64,000 nucleotides of DNA. It comes from Gnetum montanum. Lineage: Eukaryota > Streptophyta > Gnetopsida > Gnetales > Gnetaceae. The translations under genes and the position numbers were made by a program. Where the stretch lies: positions 526,189 to 590,188 of the forward strand of contig MNCI01002119.1 of the NCBI GenBank assembly GCA_015680685.1, given 5' to 3'. A model generated the notes under the pieces. It was not told the origin of the DNA. It saw nothing but the letters and a program-made list of their open reading frames with translations, and made no database searches. This document shows positions 1 through 11,020 of this stretch, one piece after another. Numbering within the stretch: position 1 is the stretch's first letter; each line of letters opens with the position of its first letter.

Positions 1-572
1 TAATTTTTTCTTCAATCACTTACATGTCACTGATGTCTTTGGCTTGATTTGAGAAGTGAGGAAGCGGGCATTAGAAACTATTACTGAGGAGGAGGAGACC
101 AACACAGAGTGGAATAATGAAGGGGAAAATGTGGGGAAGGATCAGGGAGGAGGAATGAAGGAGTTAAAGGAAAACACCACAGAAACTGAGCCATTGGATG
201 ATCAGGGTGGTGTCGACCAAATGTTCAGCAGCTTTCTCTAGGAAAATCTGGACTTAGGGGATCCCCCAGAAGGTGACAAGGGGCACGATATGTTTTCTTT
301 TTATTTTACTTTATATTGCTTCATTAGTTGTCCTTTGTATGGTCTTTTATTTTCATGTTTTCATTTCTTCCAGATGAAGGCAGTGAAACCAGGACGGTGC
401 GCTTAGACGTACCCATGAAGAAAGCCCCCCCTGAGAGGACCGTGGAGGTTAGTTCATCCCGCACCCATGAGCCATTTACTTGGACAGAAATGCCAAGTAA
501 TATGGATTTTGTGGCTGGCATCGTAGAAGAAGTTGTCGAACGGATTCAGGAGGTCCACCCCGAAATAGGTAT
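1..572 (+). pseudogene. Partial third copy (exons 4-5) of the Tat-borne antisense gene
   Basis: Two exons are recognisable: an acidic linker exon at about 54-287 and a second exon at about 374-568. Both match exons 4 and 5 of the complete copy at 9255-9756, in the same orientation and closely similar over almost their whole length. The donor after the first exon reads ATATGT where the intact copy has GTATGT, and an in-frame TAG interrupts the end of exon 4 near 239-241. The fragment is cut at 573, just after the exon-5 donor, by the LTR of element T1. It is therefore part of an older Tat element that served as insertion target. The left part lies outside the window. Function is unknown beyond what is described for the full copies. 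Confidence 0.75.
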
Positions 573-1764
573 TGTATCGTCTGAAATCGTCGGTCTCCAG
601 CTGGAAGGAAACAGAGGCCGTGGGATCACAGGATGCGCACAAAAGACCCTACCTTCACCTGAGGGCGAGCTGGAATGAACGAAGGTAGAGTACCTTAGGT
701 GATCCGCATGTGAATCAGATAAGGATTTCCCTGAACGTACACCGAAGTGCTATACGCTGGGTTATACGTAAACGGCGTAACGGGCGTAAGTCAGAGCGTA
801 AACAGCGTAAACGATGCAAACAGAGCGTAGACGTAAACAAGCGTAAATAGAATACATGCAAGAATTAATGCAAACTGTAAACAATTGTAGGAAGAAAATG
901 TAACAATGGCATTACATAATGAAAGTACAATGCACCGGTCTAACGCAGTTGTGACTGGAACATAAGGCGGACGAAAAGCCCCGGCTGGTTTACACTGTAA
1001 GCACAGCGTAGAGGCTGTATGCTTAGCGTACAGGGTTGTCCAGCATAAGAGGTTTTGTGCTCTGGTTCTCAGCATCTCTGTTCTCTGGTGTGCTCTGGGA
1101 ATTTTCCAACCGTCCTTGATTTTGTCAAAAATTGGGCTTTTATACAAGGTTTTGATGGTGGACTCGGGTTGGGAGACACGTGGCGCATTGACCAGGTGCA
1201 AGAGCATAAAATTTACAAGTGTAAAATATGTTACATTTTCCGAGTGTATACGCTATCTGCAGCGAGCGTAGACTGTGGGCGTATACGCTGGGCGTATACG
1301 TTGGAGCTGCTGGGTGTATGGGAACTTGGGCATAGATGTCGTGGACGCTGGCGTATACGCTGGGGCGTATACGCTGATGGTTGCTGCCTTATGCCAAATC
1401 TCGCTCTGTAGTGTTGTTTTCATGTCATCTTTGGAGGTTTCATGCCAGGCGTATGCATCTGTTGTACCTGCTGGGCGTACATGTGAGGCGTGTACGCTGG
1501 ACGTCTACGCTGGGCGTATACGTTGGGGCGTGTATGCTGTGAATTTGAGCGTACACGCTGGGCGTATACGCTAAGAATTTGAGCATATACGCTAGGAATA
1601 TACATTTGGGCGTATACGCTAGAACTGCATACTTAGTGAAAATTAAGCATCTGATCTCCGAAGTTGCCATGTTTGACACCGAATGTAGTTGTGGTCGTCA
1701 TGGGTGTCCCAGGGACCCACTTGGTGTTGGACAAGCACTAAGCTCAAAATTTTGTGGTGTTTCA
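573..1764 (-). repeat. 3' LTR of Tat element T1 (reverse orientation)
   Basis: The LTR begins TGAAACACCACAAAATTTTG (minus strand, from 1764) and ends in TACA (573), the same termini as the paired LTRs of T2. U3 (about 1250-1620) is packed with the perfect 10-bp palindrome GCGTATACGC and one-base variants. R/U5 holds further GCGTAAAC-type words (780-860). The segment 575-740 matches the U5 end of both T2 LTRs. The length is 1192 bp. Confidence 0.9.
1137..1144 (-). promoter_or_regulatory. TATA box of the T1 LTR
   Basis: TATAAAAG on the minus strand, in the same context (CTTGTATAAAA then GCCC and AATTTTT) as the TATA boxes of both T2 LTRs. It marks the expected U3/R boundary about 30 bp downstream. 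Confidence 0.6.
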
Positions 1765-2038
1765 TTGGCCCCTCTTTATTGACATTTGGAGGAATTGACC
1801 CGAGAATCGTCGACAAAGAAGTACAAAACACCACAAGCAACTTGATAGAGACTTTGTCTATTGCCACTTGACTAGACGTCATCGTACCGTGTTCAGTAGT
1901 ACATGGGATTGGGAAAGTAAAATTTGTAACTGGTGGGAGAATGGGGATTGCGGGGACTAGTAATTGCCCAAGGGATTGTGCTTGGTGAAAAGGGGATGCT
2001 CTGGTGTGTGTGTCATGCTGATCCTTCTCAATAGCCAT
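1643..2038 (-). CDS. Small ORF upstream of the PPT and running into the LTR (131 codons)
   Basis: The product starts MAIEKDQHD and contains PCTTEHGTMTSSQ and VVFCTSLS. T2 has a counterpart at 21573-21899 with the same start (MAIDKDQHD) and the same core words in frame, despite many nucleotide differences and a small indel. The frame crosses the PPT and enters U3. In T3 the matching start (about 63,954) lacks the ATG and has an early stop. I recognise no domain. It may be a real short 3' ORF or nucleotide conservation around the PPT that happens to be open. Confidence 0.25.
   Translation of the reverse strand: MAIEKDQHDTHTRASPFHQAQSLGQLLVPAIPILPPVTNFTFPIPCTTEHGTMTSSQVAIDKVSIKLLVVFCTSLSTILGSIPPNVNKEGPMKHHKILSLVLVQHQVGPWDTHDDHNYIRCQTWQLRRSDA
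1769..1777 (-). other. Polypurine tract of T1
   Basis: AAAGAGGGG on the minus strand, followed by CCAA and then the LTR start TGAAACACC. The same tract precedes the T2 3' LTR. Confidence 0.7.
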
Positions 2039-2829
2039 TATTTAGTAGACTTGGAATCCAGACATGTAATGTGTGTCCTTTGGTAGAACAAGCCTCTTGG
2101 GTAATGTTCAAGAGAACTTGCTGGCAAGACCAAAGCCATGGGAGGATGTATTACATTCTTTGGAGGAACAGGGCCCTTGTTTAATTTTTAGGGGAAGCCT
2201 GTTGGTGGAGAGCCAAAGCTATGCAACTGGATGTTTTTTGATTTTTTTTTTACATGAGTACTTGGTTTTAAGATGATTGCCTTCCTACCTAGGGCTTGTA
2301 TGGGAAGTGCCAAGGGTCTTGCGTTTTTTTTTTGGAAGAAACTTTGCTATGATTTTGTACTCATGCGCAAGTGCTTTGTCGTGTGTTGCAACTTCTTCAA
2401 AGTGTTACAGCATGCAACAGCGTGCTCAAGGTTTTGGACGTACAGGGTGTATCGAATGTGTGACTGAGTGAACTATGCCGGTGAATAGATAGAGAGTGTG
2501 TCGAGAGATGGAGATGTACTAGCGAATGGTTTGATTTAGTCTTGTCATGTGTGCTGTGAACATTGTCCCATCTTGCTGCTTATGATGAAATGCATTCTTG
2601 TGCGAAAACCTCTGGGTGTCATCCTGCAAACATAACTCCAAGGAAACAAAAAAACCATGAGTGAATAAGCGAGCTTAGACTTACACAGTGACCAAGACAT
2701 TGGAGGTGATTTCAGGCATGGCATATGAGTGGCAGCGACATTCGTGGGATTGTCTGATGGCGAGCAATATAGTGATTCTGATGAAGTTTGAATGTGGCGG
2801 CGGATTGAGGAACCAGAGATGAACTTACT
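1778..2829 (-). other. Post-pol non-coding region of T1
   Basis: Contains the small ORF described at 1643-2038 and sequence alignable with T2 20,726-21,830 and T3 63,036-64,000. I see no other supportable gene here. Confidence 0.5.
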
Positions 2830-3165
2830 GGTTTATAGTCTTAGCGGACTATCATGGGTTAGTTTTTGTCATAACCCGTTGGACATTGCCCATTTAGCAT
2901 CGTGGTGGACGTTAGGTTGCCAGTTTTTGGTCTTAGCAGACCATGAAGAGGCAAACCAGTTTATAGTCTTAGCGGACTCTAGTGAATGCAACGATGGTAG
3001 TTTTACTGTCGTGCCGGACGGGTGCTAGTTTATCGTCATTGTGGACACTGTGTGGTATCAGTTTAAAGTCGTGACTCCAGGACTAGCTGTGGTATCAATT
3101 TTGAGTCATAATCCAGGACTGTTCTGTGGTATCAGTTTAAAGTCGTGACTCCAGGACTCGCACGT
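2830..3165 (-). repeat. Cluster of short hairpin-like repeats ending in TAAACT (T1, post-pol)
   Basis: About nine copies, 30-50 bp apart, of a short complementary word pair followed by TAAACT or a close variant. The clearest on the minus strand is agtccgctaagactataaac, where AGTC and GACT can pair around CGCTAA. The same class of repeat follows pol in T3 and occurs in T2. The word inside the stem varies between copies while the TAAACT tail is kept. Confidence 0.65.
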
Positions 3166-3179
3166 ACCTGAGCTTGTAC

Positions 3180-4998
3180 TCAAATGTAGAACGATTTTAG
3201 GAACAAGTGATTGGTTGGATTGGCAAACTCATTTCCTTCTATATCAGCAAGCTTGAATGCTCCATTGTCGAATGCTTTAATGGCCAAGTAAGGCCCTTCC
3301 CAGTTGGCTGAGAATTTGTCTGAGTGTTCTCGAACTGCCTTAAGTACAAGGTCACCTTCTTTGATAGGGCGCTTATCGGTGTCATGCTGATGTCGTTGTC
3401 GTTGTTGTTTTTGATACCATTCGATCTGATCGAGGGCACGTATGCGTTCTTCCTCCACCGAGTCGAGGTCAATGATGCACAGATCATTGTTTTGCCCATC
3501 GTTGAGGAGTCCAGAAAGTGTTATCCTTAAATATGATACCTGTAATTCTAAAGGTAAAACAGCTTCTGAACCGTAAACAAGACTATATGGCATTTTACCT
3601 ATTGAAGTGCAATGTGTAGTATGGTATGCCTACAATGTGTATATCAATTGTTCATGCCATCTTCGCTTGCTTTGGGTGAGCATCTTTTTGAGTATTGTAA
3701 TAATCATTTTGTTTGTCGCCTCTGCTTGCCCATTGCTCTGAGGATAGTAAGGGGATGAAAATGAGTGTTTGATCCCTAGATTTTCACAAAAGGTTTTGGT
3801 CTCAGCACTGCTAAATTATGGCCCGTTGTCAGTGATGATTGTCATGGGAATGCCAAAGCAGGTCACAATATTTTTGAGAATGAAATTGCACATGTGTTTA
3901 GATGTAGTTTTGCGAAGGGGAGTGGCTTCTACCCACTTTCTAAAATATTCTGTTGCGGTTATAATAAAACTATGCCCCGCAGAAGATGAGAGTGTTATTG
4001 GGCTAATAAGGTCCAACCCCCACTTTTGAAAGGACCATGTGATTTGTGCTGTATGCAATTCATTTGGTGGAACATGTATTAGATTGCTATTTTTTTGACA
4101 AGTACTACATATTTTGACCTTGGAGAGACAGTCGTATTCCATGTGTGGCCAATAGTAGCCTAAGCTCCTGATCTTTGTTGCCATGGCTTTTGGCGCTATG
4201 TGTCCTCTGCATAGTCCGTCGTGTACTTGTTCGATAATGGTTTGGGCATCGGTACTATTGACGCATGTTAGCAATATGCCTTCGTAGGATCTACAACATA
4301 ACGTATCCCCTACTAGGGTATACTGCTTAGAATGTTTTCGTACTGCATCCTTTTGTGCATTTGTTAGATGTCGTGGTGTTTTGCCATGTAGAAGGTATTC
4401 TTTTATGTCATCATACCATTCTATGACACGTGTCATACTAACAGATGCGACTGGAAGCGTGTCAAGAGTATCAGTTATTGGTTCGGCACAACTGGTTATG
4501 GAGCTTGGCAACGTGTGGAACATGTTAGGCGATACGTTTAGTGCCAAGGTGGCTAGTGCATCTGCAATGGTATTGTCATTTTTGGAGATGTGTTGCACAT
4601 CAATGTTTTCAAATCACCTCGTTAGGTGTTTTTCCAGGTCACAGTATGGTTGTAAATGTTGGGCTTTACATGTATAGACGTCTGTGACTTGGTTTATGAC
4701 TAGTTGCGAGTCTCCTCTAACCACAAGCCGTGTGATGTCTAAAGCCAATGCTGCTGTGAGACCTCTAAGGAGACCTTCGTACTCTTTTGTGTTGTTGGTA
4801 CAATGAAAGTTGAAATGATAAGCAAAGGGTCGGATTTCCCTAGAGGGATAGGTGATGACAGCGGCTGCACTTCCCCCTCAAGAGGTGGATGCTCCATCAA
4901 AGTTTAGAATGGCATCGTAGTCGTTGGGCACTATGTCTATTGCGCTCATATTCTCATCTGGGAATTCTGGCTCTATTATCACTTAATTGTGCATTGGT
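3180..4998 (-). pseudogene. T1 pol, part 2: archaeal-type RNase H and integrase
   Basis: The second RNase H starts near 4950 with LNFDGAST, followed by GGSAAAVITYPSREI and, further on, DNTIADALATLAL. One reading frame (4598-3816, 260 codons) then carries the end of this domain and the integrase core. The integrase has an HHCC zinc finger (VHDGLCRGHIA, then CSTCQ), the catalytic-core start WGLDLI and the second Asp in IITDNG. The C-terminal part (3593-3180, 137 codons) has the GPY/F-type stretch NWEGPYLAIKAFDNGAF. The integrase inserts the cDNA and the RNase H removes template RNA. A TGA interrupts the FDGAST block, and there are further stops and frame breaks between 3816 and 3594. The piece is inactive as it stands. 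Confidence 0.85.
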
Positions 4999-5059
4999 GA
5001 CGTGGCCATTTGACTTGTTATGTCTTGACCTTTAAGCGATGATTGCGCTATGTAGTGCA

Positions 5060-6517
5060 GGTCAAATTCAACTATCATGGCTTTCCAGCGGGTTATTCGA
5101 CTCGTTTCGTAAATGTTTCCTGTGATGGCCCTGAGCACATTATCCTTGCAGATTATATTAACTTGGTTACGGAAGAGGTAATGTCACCATTTTCTCAAAG
5201 AAAAGACCAAAGCTAAATAGGACCTCTCCACGTCGTTATACTTTTCTCGTGGGCAACTAATGCATGGCTTAAGTAATACACAGGGACTTTGGTTCCGTCA
5301 TCTCGTTTCTGGCAAAGCATAGACGTGATTGACGAATCTGAAGTAGTGAGGTAGATGTAAAATGGTTTATCGTTTTGAGGTGGATAAACCGTGGGCAATC
5401 AGGCAAGTGTCATTTTAATGTTATTGAATGCTTCTTGACACTGCGAAGTCCATTCAAAATGGATGTTCTTGCGTAACAGGTGGTTCATAGGTTTTAGTTT
5501 GTCTATCAATTTTTCTATGAAGCTCCTGATAAACTGTAATCTACATTGTAGGCCTCGAAGTTTGGTAAGGTTGCCTGGTGGTTTTAGGTTTGTTATGGCC
5601 TTAACCTTATCGGGGTCTACTCGTATACCTGCTTCTGAGGCTATAAATCCAAGCATTTTTCCTGTCTTGACGTTGAAGACACATTTTTTCAGGTTGAGTC
5701 TCAATTCATACTTTAAACAATGTTTTAATACCAGGTCAAGGTCTTATATATGTTGTTCTGATATTTTTGACTTAATCACAATGTCATCTACATAGTCGTT
5801 GAGTGAGTGTAACATGTAATCAATAAAGATGAATGTCATTGCTCTTTGATATGTGGCTCTAGCGTTCTTGAGACCGAATTGCATCATTATGTAACAAAAG
5901 GTTCCCCATGGTGTCATAAAGGTTGTCTGAAGTTGATGCTTCGGGTTGATGCGTATTTGATTGTATCCCAAGAAGCCATCCATAAAAGATAACAGTGTGT
6001 GCCCAGCGGTCGAGTCAACAAGTTGATCGATGCTAGGTAGAGGAAAATCCTCTTTTATGGTTGCAACATTTAAATCCTGAAAGTCAATGCATAAGCGAAT
6101 GCTTCCGTTCTTCTTCGGAACAATGACCATGTTGGATACCCACTCGACGTAATCAACAGCTCGAATGAAGCTAGCCTGATAAAGTTTGGTGATCTCATTA
6201 CGAACTGCCAATGCCACTTCGGGCTTAACCTTTCATGCCTTTTGTTTTACTGGTCTCAATTTTGGGTCAAGGATAATGTTGTGCTGGACAATTCGGGGAT
6301 CTAGTCCAGGCATGTCCGTATAAGACCAAGCGAATTCTTTGATATTTTCCCTAAGCACATCTTCAATGTTTTTGGCTAGTTGCGGTTTTAGTAATGTGCT
6401 TAATTTCAGTATTTTAATTTCCCCATCGGGCATGGTTATGGGGGTTTCGGTCAACGGGTCTTCGGTGATATTTTCGGCTTCTATGTCGAGGGATTCCATC
6501 ATGGCCTGGAACATCAC
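5060..6517 (-). pseudogene. T1 pol, part 1: reverse transcriptase and RNase H
   Basis: The pol N-terminus (6517-6233) has the Tat-type lead-in KEFAWSYTDMPGLDP. RT (6217-5744) has VPKKNGSIRLCIDFQDLN, FMDGFLGYNQI and the catalytic box YVDD (LNDYVDDIVIKSK). The thumb continues at 5704-5399 (LNLKKCVF, KMLGFIASEAGIRVDPDKV). The conventional RNase H starts at 5398-5213 (FYIYLTTSDSSI) and decays towards 5060. Stops separate these blocks, so no single polyprotein can be made. T3 carries the same protein order on the plus strand. Confidence 0.88.
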
Positions 6518-6534
6518 ACAAGTAGGCTCTGATC

Positions 6535-7231
6535 CTATCTCTGTTAGTTATTTTTGCTTGTACGTGCTTCGTAGCGTAGAGAGTCTCGTAGGGGGTTTCA
6601 ACGTATACGTCGAGCGTAAATTTACAGCGTAGACGTCGACATATACACCGAGCGTAAATTTACAGCGTAAAGCTAGGTTAGCGTTGACTGTCATAGCATA
6701 ATCTCTTTTTAGTGCACAGCGTAATCACTTTTTCTTGCTGAAGGCTATACGGCGTAAGAAGTTTTCTATAAATGAAGTTCTGTTTTGTCAGCGTAGACGG
6801 TCTACGCTATGACGGCATATACGCTGAGGGTTTCTTCAGCGTATACGCTGAGCGTACATAATTGTTCTTTTAAGTATGACAGGGTAGACTCATTTTTCAT
6901 CTTTCCAGCGTAACCTGTTGCTCAGTGTTTAGCGTAGACTATTTACGCTGGCCACTTCTGTGGCATATACGTTGCGAGTTTCTTCAGCGTATACGCTGAG
7001 CGTAAAAGGTTCGGGCGTCAGCGTAAATAGCTAGTTGTCAGCGTATACACTGGGTTAGGCAGCGTATATGCCGAGCGTGAACAGATAGTGTATACGCTAG
7101 GTTTAGCAGTGTATACACTGGGCGTAAACAGTTAGAAAATTTTCTAAGTGTTAGTCTACGATGTGAACCTTTGTTTTTCACGTTGTTTTAAAGCATGGCT
7201 GATTTTACGTTGGTACCCTAGTTGTTTGCAG
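6535..7231 (+). promoter_or_regulatory. Spacer between pol and the divergent cargo gene, rich in LTR-type repeats (T1)
   Basis: The 700 bp between the two divergently read units contain more than ten copies or variants of the words AGCGTATACGCTGAGCGTAA and GCGTAAA (6555-7135). Two exact copies of the palindrome GCGTATACGC lie near 6840 and 6988. The same palindrome is the main U3 repeat of this element's own LTR. A T-rich tract and TTTGCAG end the spacer as a splice acceptor for the first recognisable cargo exon. Promoter activity towards the cargo gene is inference from position and shared repeats. Confidence 0.5.
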
Positions 7232-10200
7232 GGACACCAAGCCTTTTCTCCTCGTGGTTGAGGTTGTCAGGGTGCTAACATGGTTTGGCCCCATGGAGGC
7301 GGATGAGCCTACCCTAGACCTAACCGTGGACCACAATGGGGTTTGGTTCAGAGAAGGTACGTCTAAATTCCTGTCCTTCATACTCGACAATTTTGAAGTA
7401 GTTATCTGGTCACAGCTGACTGAACTGGTGGCGCGGAGCATACTTGAGGCGATGCTGGTAGGAGCCACGGAGGGTGTCATTGTCCTCATGGAAGACATCG
7501 ATGAGGGGTAGCTAACGAATGAGGATAGTTCTGCCCGCGGACCCAGGTCCACACGCCTGTTAGCGCGTGTGTGGGTCTGATTACCATGAGGGCAGGACTA
7601 CATTGACAACACCTTATTCTTGGCCGCACACGTGCACACATTGTTCCAGAACCCTCCCGGCACTGTGTACCGAGTGGGCAGGTATGACTGTTCAAGTTTA
7701 TTACTTCTTTTCATCGTTTGGCATTTGCCTCAGTTTTGACATCCGCTCGTTTGTAGGCCAAAAGTTAATGCAGACGAAATATGTGTCGAAGATGATGAGC
7801 TTGCCTTAACTCGTATCGCTCTAGAGGCATTTATGGTGGATCCCATCCTTCGTAAAGCTGTATTAGGTCTAATGAAGGGGGATATCATCTATTTTCACCA
7901 ACGATTCTCTAGAGCGTTGGCAATGTGCCAAGCTCGTGGATGGCGGGATAAAGATTGGTTGGACCGGGGGCCAGTTTTCCCTCATGACTCTGGTTCAGGC
8001 AGCACATCCAAGTCTACTACGGGAGGTAAATGACAATGTCTTTTGGATGTGCTAACATGTTTTAACTGCCGAGAGTTATACTGATACGACAGTCTTACAT
8101 TGCGTTTGCAGTTGATGCCCCTCCTGGCGGGGATCCTATCACAACCGGGCGAACTAAGACAACACTATCAATGAAGTTCGGGGAGGTGACTAAGGCCCAA
8201 AAATGGTTATGCAACCATGCTTCACCATCTATTGTTCGCTGCTTGGACAATGCCAGCCTTATGGAACTCTTCATGATCCCAAGTCCTGATGTATCAATCA
8301 GGGAATTGATTGTGATCGTGGATTCTTTTAATGAGTCTGTCTCGTACTACAACACCTGGATTAAGGGTGTTAAGTTAGTTTTCCATCTGTCGCCAGAATT
8401 ATTTTCAAACTTATTTGGGGTACCAGCAAATGACATAACTGTAGTTTTAGACAGAGCTCATAAAGAGCTCCATACGGTGCCCGAGTTGGAGGACTGGTTG
8501 GGCCTGGCCAAGGGTGCCAAGGAATTCCTGATGCAGGGGAAGGTAAAGGTTGAGGAGATAAATGAATTGTATCCCCTATTTAGGGCACGGTTATTCCCCA
8601 AAACCCTTTCTTAGGTACGGAGTCTTGGGGTTAAGGCTGTACGTGTTATGAGAACTATCCTGGAAACTAGCATGCGCTATAACTGAGCTGAATTTCTGTT
8701 GTCGGGCATGCACAAGGAGATAGTGCGATTGATCTCGAATGTTGAGGTGCAATCCCACTTCACCTTTTCCTTCTTCACTGGTTACCTTCGTCGCTTCGCT
8801 GAGTTTTTGGTAGTCCGTGGGGGTAACAAGTTTGTTCTATGGGATCGGGGTCAACTATCCTGCCCATGGATCAACCACTTATTCGAGACAGCCAAGTCCT
8901 AGGATGTGCCTGAGGGCATCGATGAGTCTGTGTCTATTACGAACGGGGGATCGTCGGGTACTTCCATTCATACTCGCGATAGTTTGGGGTTAGATCCATA
9001 TGATGTGCCCCTCACTGTAAGGAGAGCTGAGCGGGTTATTAAAGAAACTGTTGGCCAGGCCAAAACAAAGCTAAAGAGACATGAATGCGCAGCTGAGGAA
9101 GCTTCTAATGTGAGGGAGCTACGAGTAAAGTGCATAAGATTCAAGATGCCCGGTGTGTAGACTTTGCCAGCTTATTGTTTTATTGTTTTTGCTTTTTCCA
9201 TAATTTTTTCTTTTCAATCACTTACATGTCACTAACGTCTTTGGCTGATTTGAGAAGTGAGGAAGCAGGTGCTAGAAACCATTACGAAGGAGGAGGAGAC
9301 CAACACGGAGCGGAATAATGAAGAGGAAAATGTGGAGAAGGATTAGGGAGGACGAACAGAGGAATTAAAGGAGAACACCATGGAAATTGAGCCATTGGAT
9401 GACCAGGGTGGTGTCGAACAAATGTTCCGCAGCTTTCTTCAGGGGAATTTGGATTTAGGCAATCCTCTAGAAGGTGATGAGGGACATGGTATGTTTTCTT
9501 TTTTAACTTATTTCAACTTGCCCTATTATTTGTCATGGTATTTTATTTTCATTTTTCTCAGATGAAGGGAGCGAAACTAGGATGGTGTGCTTGGATGTAC
9601 CTATGAAGATGGTTCCCCCTGAGAGGACCGCTGAGGTTAGTTCATCCCGCACCCATGAGTCATTTACTTGGTCGGAAATGCCAAGTAAGATGGATTTCGT
9701 GGCTGGGATCACAGAAGAGGTTGTCGAACGAATTCAGGAGGTCCACCCCGAAATAGGTATAATGTTTTAAATGGTTTGCCATTTTAGAGTGTCACGCTCT
9801 GTTTCTGTTGTCTTAACGTTTGATCTTTTTGTACGCATAGGCGCCAAGTTGAGGTGGGATCCTTTCGAGGTAATTAGCATTGACAGTTTGCCTAAACTAC
9901 CCCCAGAAGTAGAACAGGTACCAAGGCCAATTTACAATGAGGTGGTGGAAAGCCTTGTCCATAATGCCAAGTCGGTGTGGACCTGTAGGCGATCCATCAA
10001 ACAACTGTGGTTGTAGATCCAGACAAAGGAGAAGGAAATCTCCGAGTTATCAGTCGAACGCAACGACCTCAAAGCTCGTGAATCAGCCTGATTAGCAGGT
10101 GATAGTTCTTGGCGAACGTCCGAGATTACGTACAATAGATATTGGAACTTGTTAAATCGCCATGCGTCACTAACTCGGAGGTTCGCGGAACATAAAGCCC

Positions 10201-10816
10201 AGATAGACCTATTGAATCTGAAGTGCCAGGATTGGAAGGCATTTTCCTCCAAGGTGCATAAGTGAGGCCAAGATGAGAAGAATCATAAGCACCACTATAA
10301 GAAATCATTGAAAGAAGTTTCCATAGAGAAACGGCAACTTGAGATGTTCGTGGAGGGTTTGGGCTTACGTTCTGCGATCGATACTTTTGCGGAGAACACC
10401 ATAGTTGAGATGGAATCTCCTAAGAGGGTTATTACAACTACTTCTGGGGAAGTTACTGTGGGTGAATTCCCTCTGAAACGTCTGGTGTGGTCGGTTGTTG
10501 ACAAGGGAAAGGCCTTGGCAGACGTTGACCTAGGCCTTGGTGAGACAGATTGGGCTAGTGTTTTGGAGGAGGAAATCCTTCGTCGATTGGAGTTTGGTTT
10601 GGGGAGATCTCCTATGGTAAGTATTTTGTCATTGTGAAACTGATTTGCTAAATGATGTTTGAAATTTTGACACTCTCTTATTCTTATATTGGTTGTCTCA
10701 TTTTGTATTTTCAGGATGAAGGTGGTGACGATGCTTAAGAGACTGGCCCCAGCGGAGCAGGGGCCCCTGACGCTGGTGGATCTAAAGGGGACGATCCTCC
10801 CATCCCAGATGCTTAG
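7232..10816 (+). pseudogene. Antisense cargo gene of T1: HAD/FCP1-like plus plant-transposon-protein-like domains, seven exons
   Basis: The gene runs opposite to the retrotransposon. Exons read from GT-AG sites shared with the T3 copy: 7232-7681, 7757-8025, 8112-9152, 9255-9488, 9562-9756, 9841-10616, 10715-10816. Exon 1 resembles the NLI-interacting-factor/FCP1 HAD fold: KPFLL at the usual DxDxT position, FLSFILDNFEVVIWSQ, then NTLFLAAHVHTLFQNPPGT. The nucleophile Asp motif and the distal Asp pair are lost, so phosphatase activity is unlikely. Exon 3 (FHLSPELFSNLFGVP, YPLFRARLFPKTLS) resembles the putative plant transposon protein domain (Transposase_32-like). Exon 4 is acidic and exon 6 is charged and helical, probably a coiled coil. 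Several in-frame stops mark it as decayed: three in exon 1, at least three in exon 3, others in exons 4, 6 and 7. An upstream exon is expected because the first visible exon starts at an acceptor. Confidence 0.7.
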
Positions 10817-11020
10817 TTTTTTTTTAGTTTTGTCTTTGGAACTATGCTGACTCAAATTGATACGGGAATTGTAATTTGAAAACTTTGAGATAAACGGAAA
10901 CAATTGACACTTATAATTGTACAGCATTGCATGTATAAATATTTTTTGTTGATTTTGGGTTTGATTATACATACGACACGGCAACGTAAAATATTTTGGT
11001 TTATTTTTTCTCTGCTAATC
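10817..11020. other. Downstream flank of the T1 cargo gene
   Basis: AT-rich, with T-runs and several AATAAA-like words after the cargo-gene stop. It probably holds that gene's 3' end. I see no coding signal. The junction to the Athila-like element lies near its right edge and cannot be fixed by eye. Confidence 0.35.

Larger units (their letters stand above)
573..11020 (-). mobile_element. Tat/Ogre-like Ty3/gypsy element T1, 5'-truncated, with antisense cargo gene
   Basis: Read on the minus strand, the element runs from high to low coordinates: [gag-protease and 5' LTR missing], cargo gene in opposite orientation (7232-10816), repeat-rich spacer, RT-RNase H, second RNase H, integrase, hairpin-repeat cluster, PPT, 3' LTR (1764-573). 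Candidate TSD base block at the LTR side is GGTAT (568-572). The partner cannot be seen because the other end is lost. The boundary near 11,020 is approximate. It is placed where sequence resembling the post-pol region of the Athila-like family begins. The second RNase H downstream of the normal one is the hallmark of the Tat lineage. Confidence 0.85.

Noticed and set aside
1250-1620. CRISPR-like array of short repeats
   Set aside because: The repeats are 10-20 bp, imperfect and without regular unique spacers, and they lie inside an LTR of a plant retrotransposon.
3816-4598. A 260-codon ORF as a host gene
   Set aside because: It is the RNase H/integrase part of T1 pol, with the integrase zinc finger and core motifs in the expected order.
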